64,000 bases of DNA from Cryptomeria japonica (lineage: Eukaryota; Streptophyta; Pinopsida; Cupressales; Cupressaceae), in NCBI RefSeq assembly GCF_030272615.1, contig NC_081409.1:24995406-25059405 (forward strand), in the 5' to 3' direction. Positions 48,106 to 60,717 of this stretch are shown in pieces. A model generated the notes under the pieces. That model saw nothing but the letters and a program-made list of their open reading frames with translations. It was not told where the DNA came from and made no database searches. The position numbers were made by a program, and so were the translations under genes. Numbering within the stretch: position 1 is the stretch's first letter; every line of letters begins with the position of its first letter.

Positions 48106-48924
48106 AACTTCCAAGAACAAACAAAGAGTAAAAGGGATTTGAATAAGCAGGAAGAGCAATATAATTTGAACATGTGACTGAAGCCACTGCAAGCAGGTTA
48201 CTTTCCTGCATATGTGGACTGTTGATGATAATAAAGAATGCAAGTTCAGAGTTCTTGCAATCAGCGACATAATCTAATTTGATGATGTGATGAGTGGACT
48301 ACCCAAACGATGTTGAATGGAGTGATATCAAAATAAAAGGTATAGATAAGCTATGTAATAAAAATGAAGTTATTGGAGACAGAGAATGTAATATGTTAAT
48401 GTGAAATGACCTCCTAAATTTTACTAAGTACGTACTTAGAAAGGTTTAATAAAATATGAGTGGATTAAAATTAGAGCTTTATTTGAGATTAATTTGTCAC
48501 GATCTTCTTTTTTTTATGACATATTCAAAAAAAGATGGGGGATACAAAATCTTTTTTTTTTTTATGATCTTCTTTTTACATTTACTATCTCAGTAATATT
48601 GAGGTTGGATCATTGTGAAAGCTTCCACAAACTTCTAGTAATATTTTTTATGAACAATTATATTTTTCAAAATTAATATGTAATAATTTAATTTCATAAA
48701 GAAAATTGTGCTCTTCTTTATATTTGTTTCACTGAATCCCTTTAAATCGTAAATCATAAGAAAGATGTCTTGTAAATTTAAATGCACATAATTTTTCTTT
48801 CATTTTGTATAACTGTAAAATTTGTTGTTTCAATCTTGAAAATTCTCATACAACTCAATTTCTTTTTAATATGTTGCACAAATAAAAATCCAAATATAAT
48901 AAACAAAATAAAAATGAACTGTGA

Positions 48925-48963
<39 letters not shown>

Positions 48964-49140
48964 TACTTCTATTCAACATTTAGAAATTTCTCTATCAACC
49001 AAACTTCTCTAATATGAAAAAGGTGGGCAGTCATAAAAGTTTGATATTTGAGTGACGAGGGAGCATAGTAACGAGACTGTTAACCAAACAGAAAAATAGG
49101 GACAGGACGATTGGGTAAATAGTAACGAACACATGAAGAG
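48106..49140. other. Intergenic DNA between ligase pseudogene and intact gene
   Basis: It starts with the likely 3' UTR of the pseudogene and is AT-rich. No gene is seen. A (TA)n run lies at 48929-48961. Confidence 0.55.
48929..48961. repeat. (TA)n microsatellite
   Basis: About 16 TA units without interruption. Confidence 0.97.
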
Positions 49141-49600
49141 ATTCTTTAAAAAGACATTATTCTGTTTCAATTATTTCATCGTTAGATAAATTCGATCCAA
49201 CATAGATAAAACCCTCATCAGTTGCCCACTAAATGATGCTATTATTATTAATCATTTAAAATAAAACAAAACACAAACAACAATCATATTTGGTCAGAAA
49301 AATGCTATTGGTGTAAAAGAGATATTTTTTATATATGTACATTACTAAATTTATATCAGATTCCAAAATGATATTATATTTTGTATTTATTATTTTTAAT
49401 ATAAATCAATAAAAAAGATAAATGATATTTTTACAATTATTTAAAAGAAAAATTAAATATTAATAATTAATTTTTTGTTTAAATATATTCTATGTAATGA
49501 TTGATTAAACTAATGAAACAAATCCAATCCAATGGATGTATAGTATTTTGACCTAAACATAAACTCACAATATAATATTAAAAGAAAAAAATAAATTTTA
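49141..49600 (+). promoter_or_regulatory. Copy 3 of the 4CL-like upstream region
   Basis: It lies 0.5-1 kb upstream of the intact ligase start and is shared with 15890-16440 and 1080-1395. Conservation across three array copies suggests that it was part of the duplicated unit. Whether it holds regulatory sites cannot be told from sequence. Confidence 0.6.
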
Positions 49601-49907
49601 TTATTATAAGAAACTTATTTAAATTTAGTAGAATGATTTTTATAGATAAAATATAAAAATATCATTACATTCTATTATAAATTGTAAAAATTTATTATTA
49701 ATTGACTTAAATTTATATTAAATTTTTTTCTACTCAAATAATGTAAATATAAAACTATTAAAAATGATGCACTGTGGCCCATTAAAAGTCCTACTTTAAG
49801 CCCCCAAATCTCATTGGTTTCTCCACCGCCAGCTATAATTTCAAAATAAACAAGAAACAAACAAATAAATAAATCCAAATATTTTGTTAGAACATTTCCA
49901 CCGACCA

Positions 49908-49965
49908 GTTTCTCTTATATACTTCTTCCTGAGTGGGTTTCTCTTATATACTTCTTCCTGAGTGG
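49908..49965 (+). promoter_or_regulatory. Tandemly doubled TATA-box segment
   Basis: Two perfect adjoining 29-bp units (49908-49936 and 49937-49965) each contain CTTATATACTT, a TATA-like box. They lie about 200-250 bp before the chosen start codon at 50162, which is plausible for a core promoter with a 5' UTR. Confidence 0.65.
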
Positions 49966-50161
49966 TCCTGATCAGCCAAAATTATGGACATCAAAGTATA
50001 TGCGCTCACCTTAGCCACACGGATTACCAGTGAGAGAATTCCTTTGCTTTTTCTTCCTTGCCATCACCCTATAAACATGTAAATTTGACATTGGTATTGA
50101 TCGGGTGCACAAATTTGTTGGAAGGATTGAGAGAGACCTCTTATTTTTGAAGCACCTAAAT

Positions 50162-53048
50162 ATGACATCCATAACGCCTCTGCAGATGGATCCTAGCAGT
50201 GGATACTGCAATGCAAATAGTATTTACTACAGCAAGCGAAAGCCACTGTATCTTCCCCAAGACGAGTACTTGAACCTCCCTGCTTTCCTCTCGCAGCAAC
50301 CCCACACTGGAAAGATCGCTTTCATTGATTCTACAACAGGATACGAAATCACCTTCCCCCAGCTATGGCAAAGTGCCAGATCCTTAGCAGCAGGGTTAAC
50401 TGAAATGGGCATCAAGAAAGGCGATGTAATTCTCCTCCTCTCGCCCAATTCGGTCTACTTCCCCATCATCTGCATGGCAATTATGTCTGTGGGTGGTATT
50501 GTCACAACCACCAATCCACTTAACACGTCTACAGAGATCACAAAGCAGGCCAGAGACTCATCTGCTGTTCTGGCCTTTGTTACATCAGAACTGGTAAACA
50601 AATTGGCTGATGCCAACCTACCACTAGTTCTGATATCAAAAATACCAGGCTTCAGTCAGAAAACAACCATTAATGGCTGTTCCTCTGCCACAAGGTTTTT
50701 GGTAGACCTGATGGCGACAGATCCTGCCAAAGCTCCCAATGTCCGAATCAAGCAAGATGACACTGCTACCTTGCTTTACTCTTCTGGCACCACTGGCCTC
50801 AGCAAAGGCGTCATCTCCACCCACAGAAACCTCATATCCATGGCCTGTGTTTTTACAAAGCCTTCCACTTGTAGCAATTGTTTTTTGTGCACTGTGCCCA
50901 TGTTTCACATCTATGGCCTTGCAGCTTTTGCATGTGGGCTGCTGGCCACTGGGTCAACTATTGTTGTGCTATCCAAGTTTGAGCTGGGGGAAATGCTTGG
51001 GGCCATTGAGAAGTACAGAGTGACCTATTTGCCTCTTGTACCTCCAATTTTGCTGGCTCTGACAAAAACAGAGATTGCTAGGAAATATGATTTGAAGTCT
51101 CTGCACTCTGTGCTTTGTGGTGCAGCACCCCTCAGCAAGGAGTTAACTGAGGAGTTTATTTCTAGATTTCCCTCCATCACATTAATGCAGGTATAGTTAG
51201 CCCTCATTGTTTTGGGTTTTGTCTTAACTTCAGTTTTGATAGAAGAAAAGATTCTGAAAGAATGTGATAACAAGGTTTGAAACCATCCATGTTTCAGATC
51301 ATCTTTCACGATTCATGAAATGTATAACAATTGTCTGAATTGTCGATATGAATCACCCTTCAGAGTAAATTATGCATGTAGGGTCTCAATGACTAACATT
51401 TTTTAAACTATGTAAGTTCCATCCAAAACCTTATGTCCTGATGTTTTAGCACGCCCTTTATGATCTATCATGAGGACCATGGACATTGGAAGCCTTAAAA
51501 TTTGAGCCTTGTTTTTCTTTTCTGATTGGAGCCGAACATTTTTCCAGGGTTATGGGCTGACAGAAACAACAGCAGTAGGAGCATCCACGGATACCCAAGA
51601 GGAGAGCAGACACTATGGAACAGCAGGCATGTTGTCCCCAAATACTGATGCAAAGATAGTAGATCCTGATTCTGGCCTTGCTCTCCCTCCAAATCAAAGG
51701 GGAGAGTTGTGGCTTCGGGGCCCAACAATTATGAAAGGTATGGAAAATTTTCTTCCTTCGCTACGCTTTTATTTTTCTTCCTCGTAGTAATGTATGCATG
51801 CCCCTTAAACTCTGCATAGAACTTATAATGGCCCTTTTTCTTTCTCTTTCTCTTTTGGCGATATTGATTACAATACCAATTAGATTCTTCCCGATTAAAC
51901 ATTTGTGTCTAGCCTAAAAATATTTCCTCTTTAATTTTGCTTCACTAACTGTTGAGTGAGTCTTTTTGGTCAAGTGCTGCCAAGCTCACAAGTTTGTTCT
52001 ACTAATCCTGAAAATCAACTCAATTCAAATGCTATGAAAGTCGCAAATCCTGTGCACCGAAGGTTCTTGCAGATATGGATTCTTGCTAAAAAGTCATTTT
52101 CTATACATCACCGAAAGATTCCCATGAGAATCTTGATATTTATGAGTCATATAACCTATACCATTCAATTGCAGGCTACTTTAGCAATCCAGAAGCTACT
52201 ACTTCAGCTTTGGACGAAAATGGCTGGCTACGCACGGGCGACTTCTGCTACATTGATAATGAAGGCTATGTCTTTGTAGTAGACCGGCTGAAAGAACTGA
52301 TAAAATACAAATGTTATCAGGTATTAAGCTTCATTGGCTTCAATAGGATTGACTTGTTAGCATCTGATTAGCAATGTACTCTTTTGGAAACATTGAAAAA
52401 CAAAAATCCATTTTACTATAGTCATCATGATTTGATATTTCTGTGCATTGATTTATAGGTTGCTCCGGCACAATTAGAAGCACTTCTGATTTCCCATCCT
52501 GAGATTGCTGATGCCGCAGTGATACCGTAAGAAATAATTGGTTTTGCATGAAACATCTACAATATCCATCTCTTAGAAACAAACTTAAATGCTGATACCT
52601 GATTCAACTCCTATTAGAGAGTTTTGTAATACTTGGAAAACTCTTGAGCACTACATTGGTAATCATGAGCTTCTAAGTTGTGTGAGGGATCGTTGAAATT
52701 GTCAATCTTTGGTGCAGGTTTCCGGATAAAGAAGCAGGCCAAGTTCCAATGGCGTACATCGTAAGGAAACAGGGCAGCACACTCTCTGAAACTACTGTTG
52801 CCGAATTTGTTGCCAAACAGGTCATATGCTTTGAAAATATTGAGTTCTGATTTCTCATTATTTGATTGGAATTTTAGGACTTGATTCAAATTCTTCAAGT
52901 AGTGTGAAGCAATTAGTAGTGTGTGTCATTTCAGGTGGCACCTTACAAGAAGGTTCGCAGGGTGGCTTTTGTGAGTGGGATTCCAAAAACTGCAGCGGGA
53001 AAGACACTGAGAAAGGATTTGATCAAACTTTCCGCATCAAAACTTTGA
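50162..53048 (+). CDS. 4CL-like / OPCL-like peroxisomal acyl-CoA ligase, apparently intact
   Basis: Six exons with GT-AG introns: 50162-51190, 51548-51737, 52175-52320, 52459-52526, 52718-52820 and 52935-53048, in total 1650 nt, 549 residues plus stop. The family joins a carboxylic acid to CoA through an acyl-AMP. Box [11 protein letters not shown], is at about residues 207-216. Further on are [83 protein letters not shown] and [13 protein letters not shown] with the C-terminal catalytic Lys. It ends SKL, the peroxisomal PTS1 signal, as in the OPCL1/4CL-like clade and unlike true lignin 4CL. The start at 50162 is chosen because it aligns with the ATG of the copy at 56343; 50105 is an in-frame alternative. 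The substrate (hydroxycinnamate, OPC-8:0, fatty acid) cannot be told. Confidence 0.92.
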
Positions 53049-53229
53049 AAGCAAAGGATTTCAGGATCCAGATTCTGTCATAACGAAGATAAATATTAGA
53101 GTTTCTCCATTTAAGTCTGCTTATAGCATCCTGGGAAAATATAGACAAGACTTGCTGTTACTCCTGCTTGTTTGCACAGAAAATTATTGTTGCCCCTAGC
53201 AAAAAAAACTGTACCCTGTCCACCATATA

Positions 53230-53235
53230 AATAAA
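53230..53235 (+). terminator. Likely polyadenylation signal
   Basis: AATAAA lies 182 bp after the stop codon of the intact ligase gene, a usual distance for a plant 3' UTR. Confidence 0.5.
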
Positions 53236-53249
53236 AATTGAGTTTGCCT

Positions 53250-54539
53250 GTTCATAGTAACGTTCTGCTCAGATGTTATGTAATGAATACCATGACAAGT
53301 TGGCAGAAAAAGTGAGAGTAAGCTTAATTTCATACAGGTAGCAATTTCAAATAGAAATTTGGATCAACTAAATTTGTAGGCCAGTTCTAAATTTAGAGGC
53401 TAATCTGGAGTAAACAATATATTTCGATAATGTTGCAACATACTGTGCCTGTACTTTATTGCTGAGTAATTCATGGCGATTTTGTGCATTGCCAGGTTGA
53501 GAGTGAGAAACAGGCAAATAACGGAGCTTTTCCTGCTCCTGGGGGTATGAGCAGAGGAATAGTGTGGTGGGATAAGTTTCTTTCACGAAAATTTCAAAGC
53601 CCAGAAAAGGTTCACGCTAATAAAACACAAAAAGGTTCAAACTAGAAAGCAATTTAAAAAAAAAACAAAAAAAAAACCTCTTTTTCAATCAAATTAAAAG
53701 GCAACTTAAAAAAAAAAGAAAAAGAGTGTATTTTTTTTGAGGTTTGTTTGGGCCGTCCACCTTCTTTCTGAAGTCTTAGACGAAATCTTCTCCTTCTACT
53801 ATGATCCTCTGCATTTTCACAACCAAACAAATCCGGAAACCATATTGGATTCAAAAACATACCAAAATGGAGGTTTTATATGGCCAAAAAATGAACTAAA
53901 TGAAACTAGATGTAATATAGCTAAGACATCAAGATTTTGTGTAGATATGACAATTAAATGTAGGTTGGGCTTAAATCGCATATTCTATGGGATGGATTAT
54001 TTAGGTGGCACATGTGGGGCTCAAATAACTTGTGATGTTTTCTTAAAAGAATTATTGTTAGAGTTAGTTTTTTTTTCGGTATCTAATTAATAAATTCCAT
54101 TTCCATCTCATAGATATCTATTTTCTTTTTCTATGTTCTTTCACATATGGCTATTTAGGAATAGATCAAGTTCTTGTCAATATGGTATTAAGTTATTATG
54201 GGATACGGAACCAAGTGTTATGGTGGGGGTATGGACCAAAAGAGCATGATGTATGGCTGGCTCTACTATAGATTATCCAAACCCCCACTATTCTATGACA
54301 TCAAAGTAACAATTAGTAGCTCACGTGTATAGAGAAAACCAAACTCAAACTCACTATTCCCATGCTACTATGGAAATTTGGTAGATGTATTGAAGTGTTT
54401 GACATATATTAAAAGAATATAGCCTCTCAAGGAAAATGGTTATTGCAGTGTACAAAAAACATGGGTGTCCTCATATGGTTGCCATACTATTTTAAAAGGA
54501 AGCAAAGTGCAAAATAAATGCTTCCAAATGCCAAATCTA
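53250..54539. other. Intergenic DNA, nothing recognised
   Basis: An open + frame of 117 codons (53737-54090) has no familiar features, and I do not call it a gene. A-rich runs lie near 53650-53740. Confidence 0.5.
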
Positions 54540-55310
54540 ACTGGAGAGATGATGCAAAAATTTCTTGCAAACCCTTAACTATTACAGATTAGATAAACAC
54601 ATAAAATTCAAATTTAAACAAATAAAACCACAACACCAGACATACATGGGAAAACCCTTTTGAGGAAAAAGCCACACTCCAAAAGCCAAACTCAATTGTA
54701 TTATCAACAACACCAACGGTTACAATACAATGCATATAGCCAATGCTCTTCAAGAGTAGCTACAACAGAGAATTTGAGAACAATTCCAATAGCATAACAA
54801 TGCCTTTAAAAAAATCAACTTGTCTCTTTAAATCAACTAAGGCATCAACATATAAATAGAGCTCAACACAAAGATGTATGTGCCTATGGTTTCCAAAACC
54901 ATTTCCAATGCCTAGAGGCAAGTTGTGTCACACACAACATCTTGCTAAACCCATGACACATTGCACATAGCAACTTCCAATGCAACAACACCTATCTCTT
55001 CCATAATGGTCATCTTGACAAATGTAATGTAAGTACAACACAGAAGTTACCATGACCAAGAATAGGCTCCTTCCTTACCTCACACCACTTTTTAAAAGTG
55101 AACTCAAAACATAAATGCTAACTACCCGAAAATAACTCTCCATGACTCTTCCACCCAACTAGTAACTGTCATAGTCATACTGAAAAATCATCATAGTTTC
55201 AACATAGCAACCTATGACACTATCTCCCTAAACTTTAGGACTTCCAAAGTGGGTGTATAATAGGATAAATAATTAAATAAACATGTTTGGACTCTAAGGT
55301 TGCGACACCT
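54540..55310 (-). mobile_element. Copia LTR copy, probably solo
   Basis: Aligns with the Copia LTR at 40240-41090 plus 42957-43005: shared 'catgggaaaacccttttg', 'ccacactccaaa', 'ctcaattgtatta', 'atgctcttcaagag', 'cttccttacctcacaccact'. The - strand starts TGTTGGGATTAAGG. No coding part follows on either side. It is well diverged from the 40-kb copy, hence old. Confidence 0.7.
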
Positions 55311-56342
55311 TAATCCCAACATGTTTCAACATATGCAACAAATAGGTCTCCAACTTGATCAGTTTACGTTTTCCAATATATTCCAAACATGCCAAAATGG
55401 GATCTCTAGAATAGAGTATAGGTATCAGGTAAAAACTTAAATGATAGGGGACCTTTGTCAGATGTAGTTGGAAATGGTATGGTAGAAAGTTTATTTTAAA
55501 AAATGTGGAAATATAGGCAAGGCATGTGATCAATCTAGTTACCATAAACAATCTAGTTACATACATCTATAGAACAAGTTTCTTCAAAGAGTACACAAGT
55601 GTTGAATTGTGGAATAATTCTAGCAACATAATAGTACATGTAAATAATCTTAAAATGTAAATTTCATCCTAACACCTATAGTTGTAGAGTTTACAAATAC
55701 AAATAAGGAAATTCGTACTCCCTCTAAAGTAGGGGCTAAGTGTAGTGTAGTTAATTGTATAGCTCTACAATTTCACACTCATTTTGGATTCACTTTGGCG
55801 GTTGTGCCTCATGCTCCTAATTTATGTCTCATTGTGCTCAGTTTTGGGACTGGATTTCTAGAAGCTTAGTGCAATCCCTTTCTTAGACACCTTTTTTGCT
55901 CAGAATGCCAGGACTAGGGTAACTAGCACCCCTGTCTAGACATTTTGGCCATTTGAAATCATAATGATCGGCTTTGCAAGTAGCAAGAAAGTGATCCCTA
56001 AAGTAGATGGTCATGGTTTGATATATATATATATATAGAAACAACTTTACCACTTATCTTGCTATGTGAATACCCCCACCACCTAATTTTTTTATCCGCT
56101 CCTCTAACTTGATAATCCAATGTAAGATTGTGACATAACTTTTATTTGAAATACTTACATATAAGCCAAATTCCCTTTCTTTCAAATATACTTTGATTGA
56201 AGATATATTTAGCAAATCATTATTTGAATGGTTGACAATATATAATAGAGGATTTATACATTTTGATTTTTGAATATTTTGAGTAAATATCTACAATTTA
56301 GATGCACTTTTGGTGTGTTAATTTTGATATTTCAAACTATGC
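55311..56342. other. Intergenic DNA
   Basis: AT-rich, with a short (TA)n near 56018-56036. No gene is seen, and the promoter region found upstream of the intact ligase is not evident here. Confidence 0.5.
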
Positions 56343-58533
56343 TAAATATGGCATTCATAATGGATCTACAGGTGGATCCTAACAGTGGTTACTGCAAGAC
56401 AAATTATATTTACTACAGCAAGCGAAAGCCACTGTATCTTCCCCAAGACGAGTACTTGAACCTCCCTGCTTTCCTCTCGCAGCAACCCCACACTGGGAAT
56501 ATAGCTTTCATTGAATCTGCAACAGGATACGAAATCACCTTCCCCCAGCTATGGCAAAGTGTCAGATCCTGCAAAAGCTCCCAATGTCTGAATCAAGCAA
56601 GATGACACTGCTACCTTGCTTTACTCTTCTGGGACCACTGGCCTCAGCAAAGGCGTCATCTCCACTCACAGAAACCTCATATCCCTGGCCTGTTGTTATA
56701 TTAAGCCTAGCAATTCTAACAGTTGTTTTTTGTGCACAGTGCCCATGTTTCACATCTGTGGCCTTGCAGCTTTTGCATGTGAGCTGCTGGCCACTGGGTC
56801 AACTATTATTGTGCTATCCAAGTTTGAGTTAGGGGATATGCTTGGTGCCATTGAGAAGTACAGAGTGACCTATTTGCCTCTTGTACCTCCAATATTGTTG
56901 GCTCTGACAAAACTAGAGATTGCTAGCAAGTATGATTTGAAGTCTCTGCATTCTGTGCTTTGTGGTGGGGCACCTCTCAGCAAGGAGTTAACTGAAGAGT
57001 TTATATCTAGATATCCCTCCATCACATTAACACAGGTAAAGTTAGCCCTCCTTGTTTTGAGGTTTTTCTTAACTTCAGTTTTGGTACAAGAAAAGATTCT
57101 GAAAAGAATGAAATAACAAGGTTTGAAAGGTGATATCAAATGTGGATCACAGCCTGGTGTTCTGAAAGATCAGCATCATGAGAATAATAAAAGGTGATAA
57201 AAAAAAAAAATTGTTTTCTTTGAAGAAAAAGGTTTTGTTTTCTTTATTTTCTGATTGGAGCAACATATTTTTTCTAGGGTTATGCGCTGAAAGAAACAAC
57301 AGCAATAGGAGCATCCACAGACACCCAAGAGTAGAGCAGACACTATGGAACAGCAGGCATGCAGTTGTGCCCAAATACTGATGCAAAGATAGTGGATCCT
57401 GACTCTGGCCTTGCTCTCCCTCCAAATCAAAGGGGAGAGTTATGGCTTCGAGGCCCAACAGTTATGAAAGGTGTAGAAATTTTTCTTTCTCTATGTTTTT
57501 AATTTTCTTCTTCAGCGTGGGTAAGGTATATAGAGGAGAGTATTCAGCAGTTACAGCAGCTTAATTGACAATTTTTATTTTTATTTTGCTTATAACTATA
57601 GTTTTAATGGCCACATCATCAAAAATGATGATATATCAGCATGTCTTTTTATGTAATGTTTAAAATGGTCCAAAAAAATGAGAGACTGATAGTTGTGTAT
57701 TAATTCATGTTTTTATTTGATGATATATCAGCATGTCTTTTTATGTAATGTTTAAAAAGGTCCCAAAAAAATGAGAGACTGATAGTTGTGTATTAAATCA
57801 TGTTTTATTAGTGTGTTGATGTGATATCACATGATTTTTTACGTTTTAGATGTAGAAAATACATTTTATTCAATTATGTGTACCAATCATAACAACTTTA
57901 AAGTTACAACTATTGATATAACATTATGAAAAATATTAAAAATTAAATCAACAAATGCTATAACACATATTCAAACATGCTCAACTGTGTGATCTTTTAC
58001 CCTATACCAAGAATGTTATGCTGAGAATTGTATAGATTTGAATGCGGTAATTTTCCCAATCTTAACAACTAACTATTCTCCTACATATTTGAGCCATAGC
58101 TGCCCTACTAAACCCCTAATGATTACCAATTTAGTTCATCACAATCAACTTCTTGTGAAGTCTTTATTTTGATATCAATGATGAGATGCATTGTGGAATG
58201 ATTATGCAACCCATAGATATAAATTTGTTTTAGACAGTATGAATGGACAAAAACATGAATAAAGGCCTAAAAGTGAATGAATAGGAAAAAGAATCTTGGT
58301 TGATTCCTAAATCTCCTAAAAATTCAAGACTCTACCTTAAAACATTTAGACCAATTAGCCATTTTTTAATTTAACTCACCTCAACTCAAATGCTGTGAAA
58401 ATCACAATTTTTGTGCACCAAAAGGTTTTGCGGATATAAATTCTTGCTAAAAAGTCATTTTCTATACCCATGAGAATATTGATGACCATGAGACATATAA
58501 CCTATGCCATTCAATTGCAGGCTACTTCAACAA
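56343..58533 (+). pseudogene. 4CL-like ligase pseudogene, truncated
   Basis: Exon 1 (56343-57035) starts like the intact gene ([19 protein letters not shown], with [15 protein letters not shown] following). It then jumps from LWQSVRS to the PAKAPN region because about 340 bp are missing between two CAGATCCT words, which shifts the frame. Box I and the following exon-1 sequence are still readable ([21 protein letters not shown]). Exon 2 is 57278-57470 and has an in-frame TAG after STDTQE. Exon 3 keeps only GCTACTTCAACAA (58521-58533) before a Copia LTR begins. Exons 4-6 are not in the window. Parts of exon 1 and exon 2 are very close to the intact gene, so the duplication is fairly recent. Confidence 0.9.
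57627..57810. repeat. Tandem duplication of about 92 bp in the pseudogene intron
   Basis: Two units share 'gatgatatatcagcatgtct', 'tttttatgtaatgtttaaaa' and 'aatgagagactgatagttgt', with a few differences. Confidence 0.9.
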
Positions 58534-58535
58534 TT

Positions 58536-59374
58536 TGTTAATTTCTATAACCCAGTATATTAGTTGTTATAAATCAGAATTGACTTAAATTGTTCTTTCT
58601 GTGAATTTATTGAGAAATTAATCTGTTGCTGGGTTATAGAAATTAACATGGTTTCAAAGTTGTAAACTCTGAATACAAAGCCAAGTTTTGTTTCACAGAT
58701 TTCTTTAGGTTTCAGCTTTCAATTTCTTTGAGGGTTTTATTTTACAATGAAAACCAGCGTTCAGTATAAGGACAGGGTTGAGCGTGCACCTAGCTTCTTA
58801 CAATGGAAGGTTTGGATTACATCCCTTCTCAAGAAGAATAGGTTGTGGACCTATGCTAGTACAGAAGTGACTCCTACAGTAAATGATCCTATTGCCCTAG
58901 ATTTGCATGAAATCAAGGAGGCCAAGGCTCGAAGGATTATCCTTGATGGGGTGAAAGATCATTTGATTCCTCATATATCTCGGAAAGACACTACCAAAGA
59001 AATGTGGGATACACTCACAAAACTTTATCAGAGTCGTAAGATGATACTCAAGGACAAGTTGCATAATACCAAGATGTCCAAGGGCAAGAGTGTGACCTCT
59101 TACAAGTGTCCAGATTGCCACGGGTCAGGGATGAGTTGGTTGTTGTTGCAGAGACAATTGTTGAAGATGAGCTCGTGTTGATAGCCCTAAATGGCTTCTC
59201 AAAGCAGTGGGAAGTGTTTGTCAAGTGCATTGTTGGCAGAGATCGCCTACTCGATTGGGCGAGGCTTTGGGACGATTTTGTCTAGGAGGAGATCCGTGAA
59301 AATTCTCATCAAGCATGTTAGACAAAGAAGGTTGAAGATGAAGAAAATCTTGCTCTTGCAAGCCAGGGCAAACA
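58536..59374 (+). mobile_element. Copia fragment with a 113-bp LTR
   Basis: The LTR is 58536-58648 (TGTTAATT..AATTAACA). The site TGGTTTCAAAGTTG, like a Met-tRNA primer site, follows directly. A Copia gag-like stretch begins at 58747 (SFLQWKVWITSLLKKNRLW, later ARRIILDGVKDHLIPHIS). No 3' LTR is seen. The element interrupts exon 3 of the ligase pseudogene and is itself cut at 59375 by the start of a TIR element. It is broken at several points. Confidence 0.75.
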
Positions 59375-60199
59375 TGGGTATGTGCACCAAGTTGTGGTAC
59401 CAAAAAAGGGTCTTAAGATGCCACTTTTTTTTTTTTCTGAAATCAACAAAGTCTAAACTTCAACGACAAATTGAAGATAGTTACACTCCAAATTTGAAGA
59501 TGCAACAAGAACAAGAGTCAGAGTGCTTCGAGTCTACTTTCTAAACTACTATTTTTTTTGAAAATGGTGGAGATTAAGGGCTTCAAAAAGGGGGGCCACA
59601 AAAAGTGGTCCTGTTTTTATGCAAAAAACATAACATAGTGTCTATTGTGGCCCCCCTAAAATGTTAACTTTTTTTTTTGAATTTTTAAAATCGCTTCAGT
59701 GAGAAATTAGCTAACACCTTCTAGTTTATGCCCGAATTTTCAGCTCATTTTTTAATGAGTATATGATTTTTTACTAATTTTCGAAGTGGACACATCTTGA
59801 AAAATAGAAATTTGAGCGTGCTCCCCCCTAAAATCATTGAAAACAAATCAAAAATTAAAACTTTTTTTAAAAATTGTGCAGAATGGAGTCTAGTTTCTAA
59901 AAATGTAATTTATTTCAAAATCTGATGAACGTGTAAAAATCTATACCCCAAATAGTGCATGTTGGTTTTTGACAAAAAAACGGACACACTAACAAAAGAA
60001 ATTATAGATGAAAGACTTAACGAAATCAAAATTTGAAATAAATTACATTTTTGGATAGCTAAGAGGGAGCTCAAGATTACCATGGTATTTTTTTTTAACT
60101 TCATTGAAACACGTGCAAACCTGATGGAGAGCACGACCAAAAATATGTCAAAATTTTCAATGTTCTGACAAAAACACGTCTCTAGCCTGAAATGGTCGT

Positions 60200-60640
60200 C
60201 CAAACCTTTGGGTTGGATGCCCAAGGCAAATCCAAACCATAGGTTTGGTGTTTCCCAAAGCGGGCCATTTAGCACTCGCCAAATATGGTGAGCGCCCTAT
60301 TTGGCGTGCGCCAAATGTGATGAATGGATATTCCATTTGGCATGCGCCAAATGTGGTCCATATTCCACATTTGGCGCATGCCAACTAAGGATGAAGAGGG
60401 AGATAGCTCAAGGGATAGAAGAATAAAGGAATTGTGAGAGCTAGAAAGGGGAGGGACAAATAAGAGTATGTATCTATAAGAATGAAGAGCCCGAGAAGAG
60501 GTAAGGGGGGAGAGAGAATATGAGATCTAGTTCATAGAGAGAGATGGAACTACGAGGGAAGGGACAGGTGAGATGGGGGTTTCTATGTACACATTTGGCA
60601 ATCTCCCTATTTGGCATGCGCCAAATGTGGAATAGATACA
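60200..60640. repeat. Palindrome array TTTGGCATGCGCCAAA
   Basis: At least five words of the type TTTGGC(G/A)(T/C)GCGCCAAAT occur between 60275 and 60380, and two more near 60590 and 60612. They are separated by short AT-rich or GA-rich pieces. It takes the place that the AACCCGTACGGGTT array has in the first TIR element. Confidence 0.8.
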
Positions 60641-60717
60641 AACTCTTCTTTGTCCCTCTCCTCTTTAGCTCTCACCTCTTTCCCTCGGTTTTTTCCTCAC
60701 TCCCTCCTCTCTCTAGG

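Noticed and set aside
53737-54090. A 117-codon + strand gene after the intact ligase
   Set aside because: No recognisable domain, poor start context and AT-rich surroundings. It may be chance.
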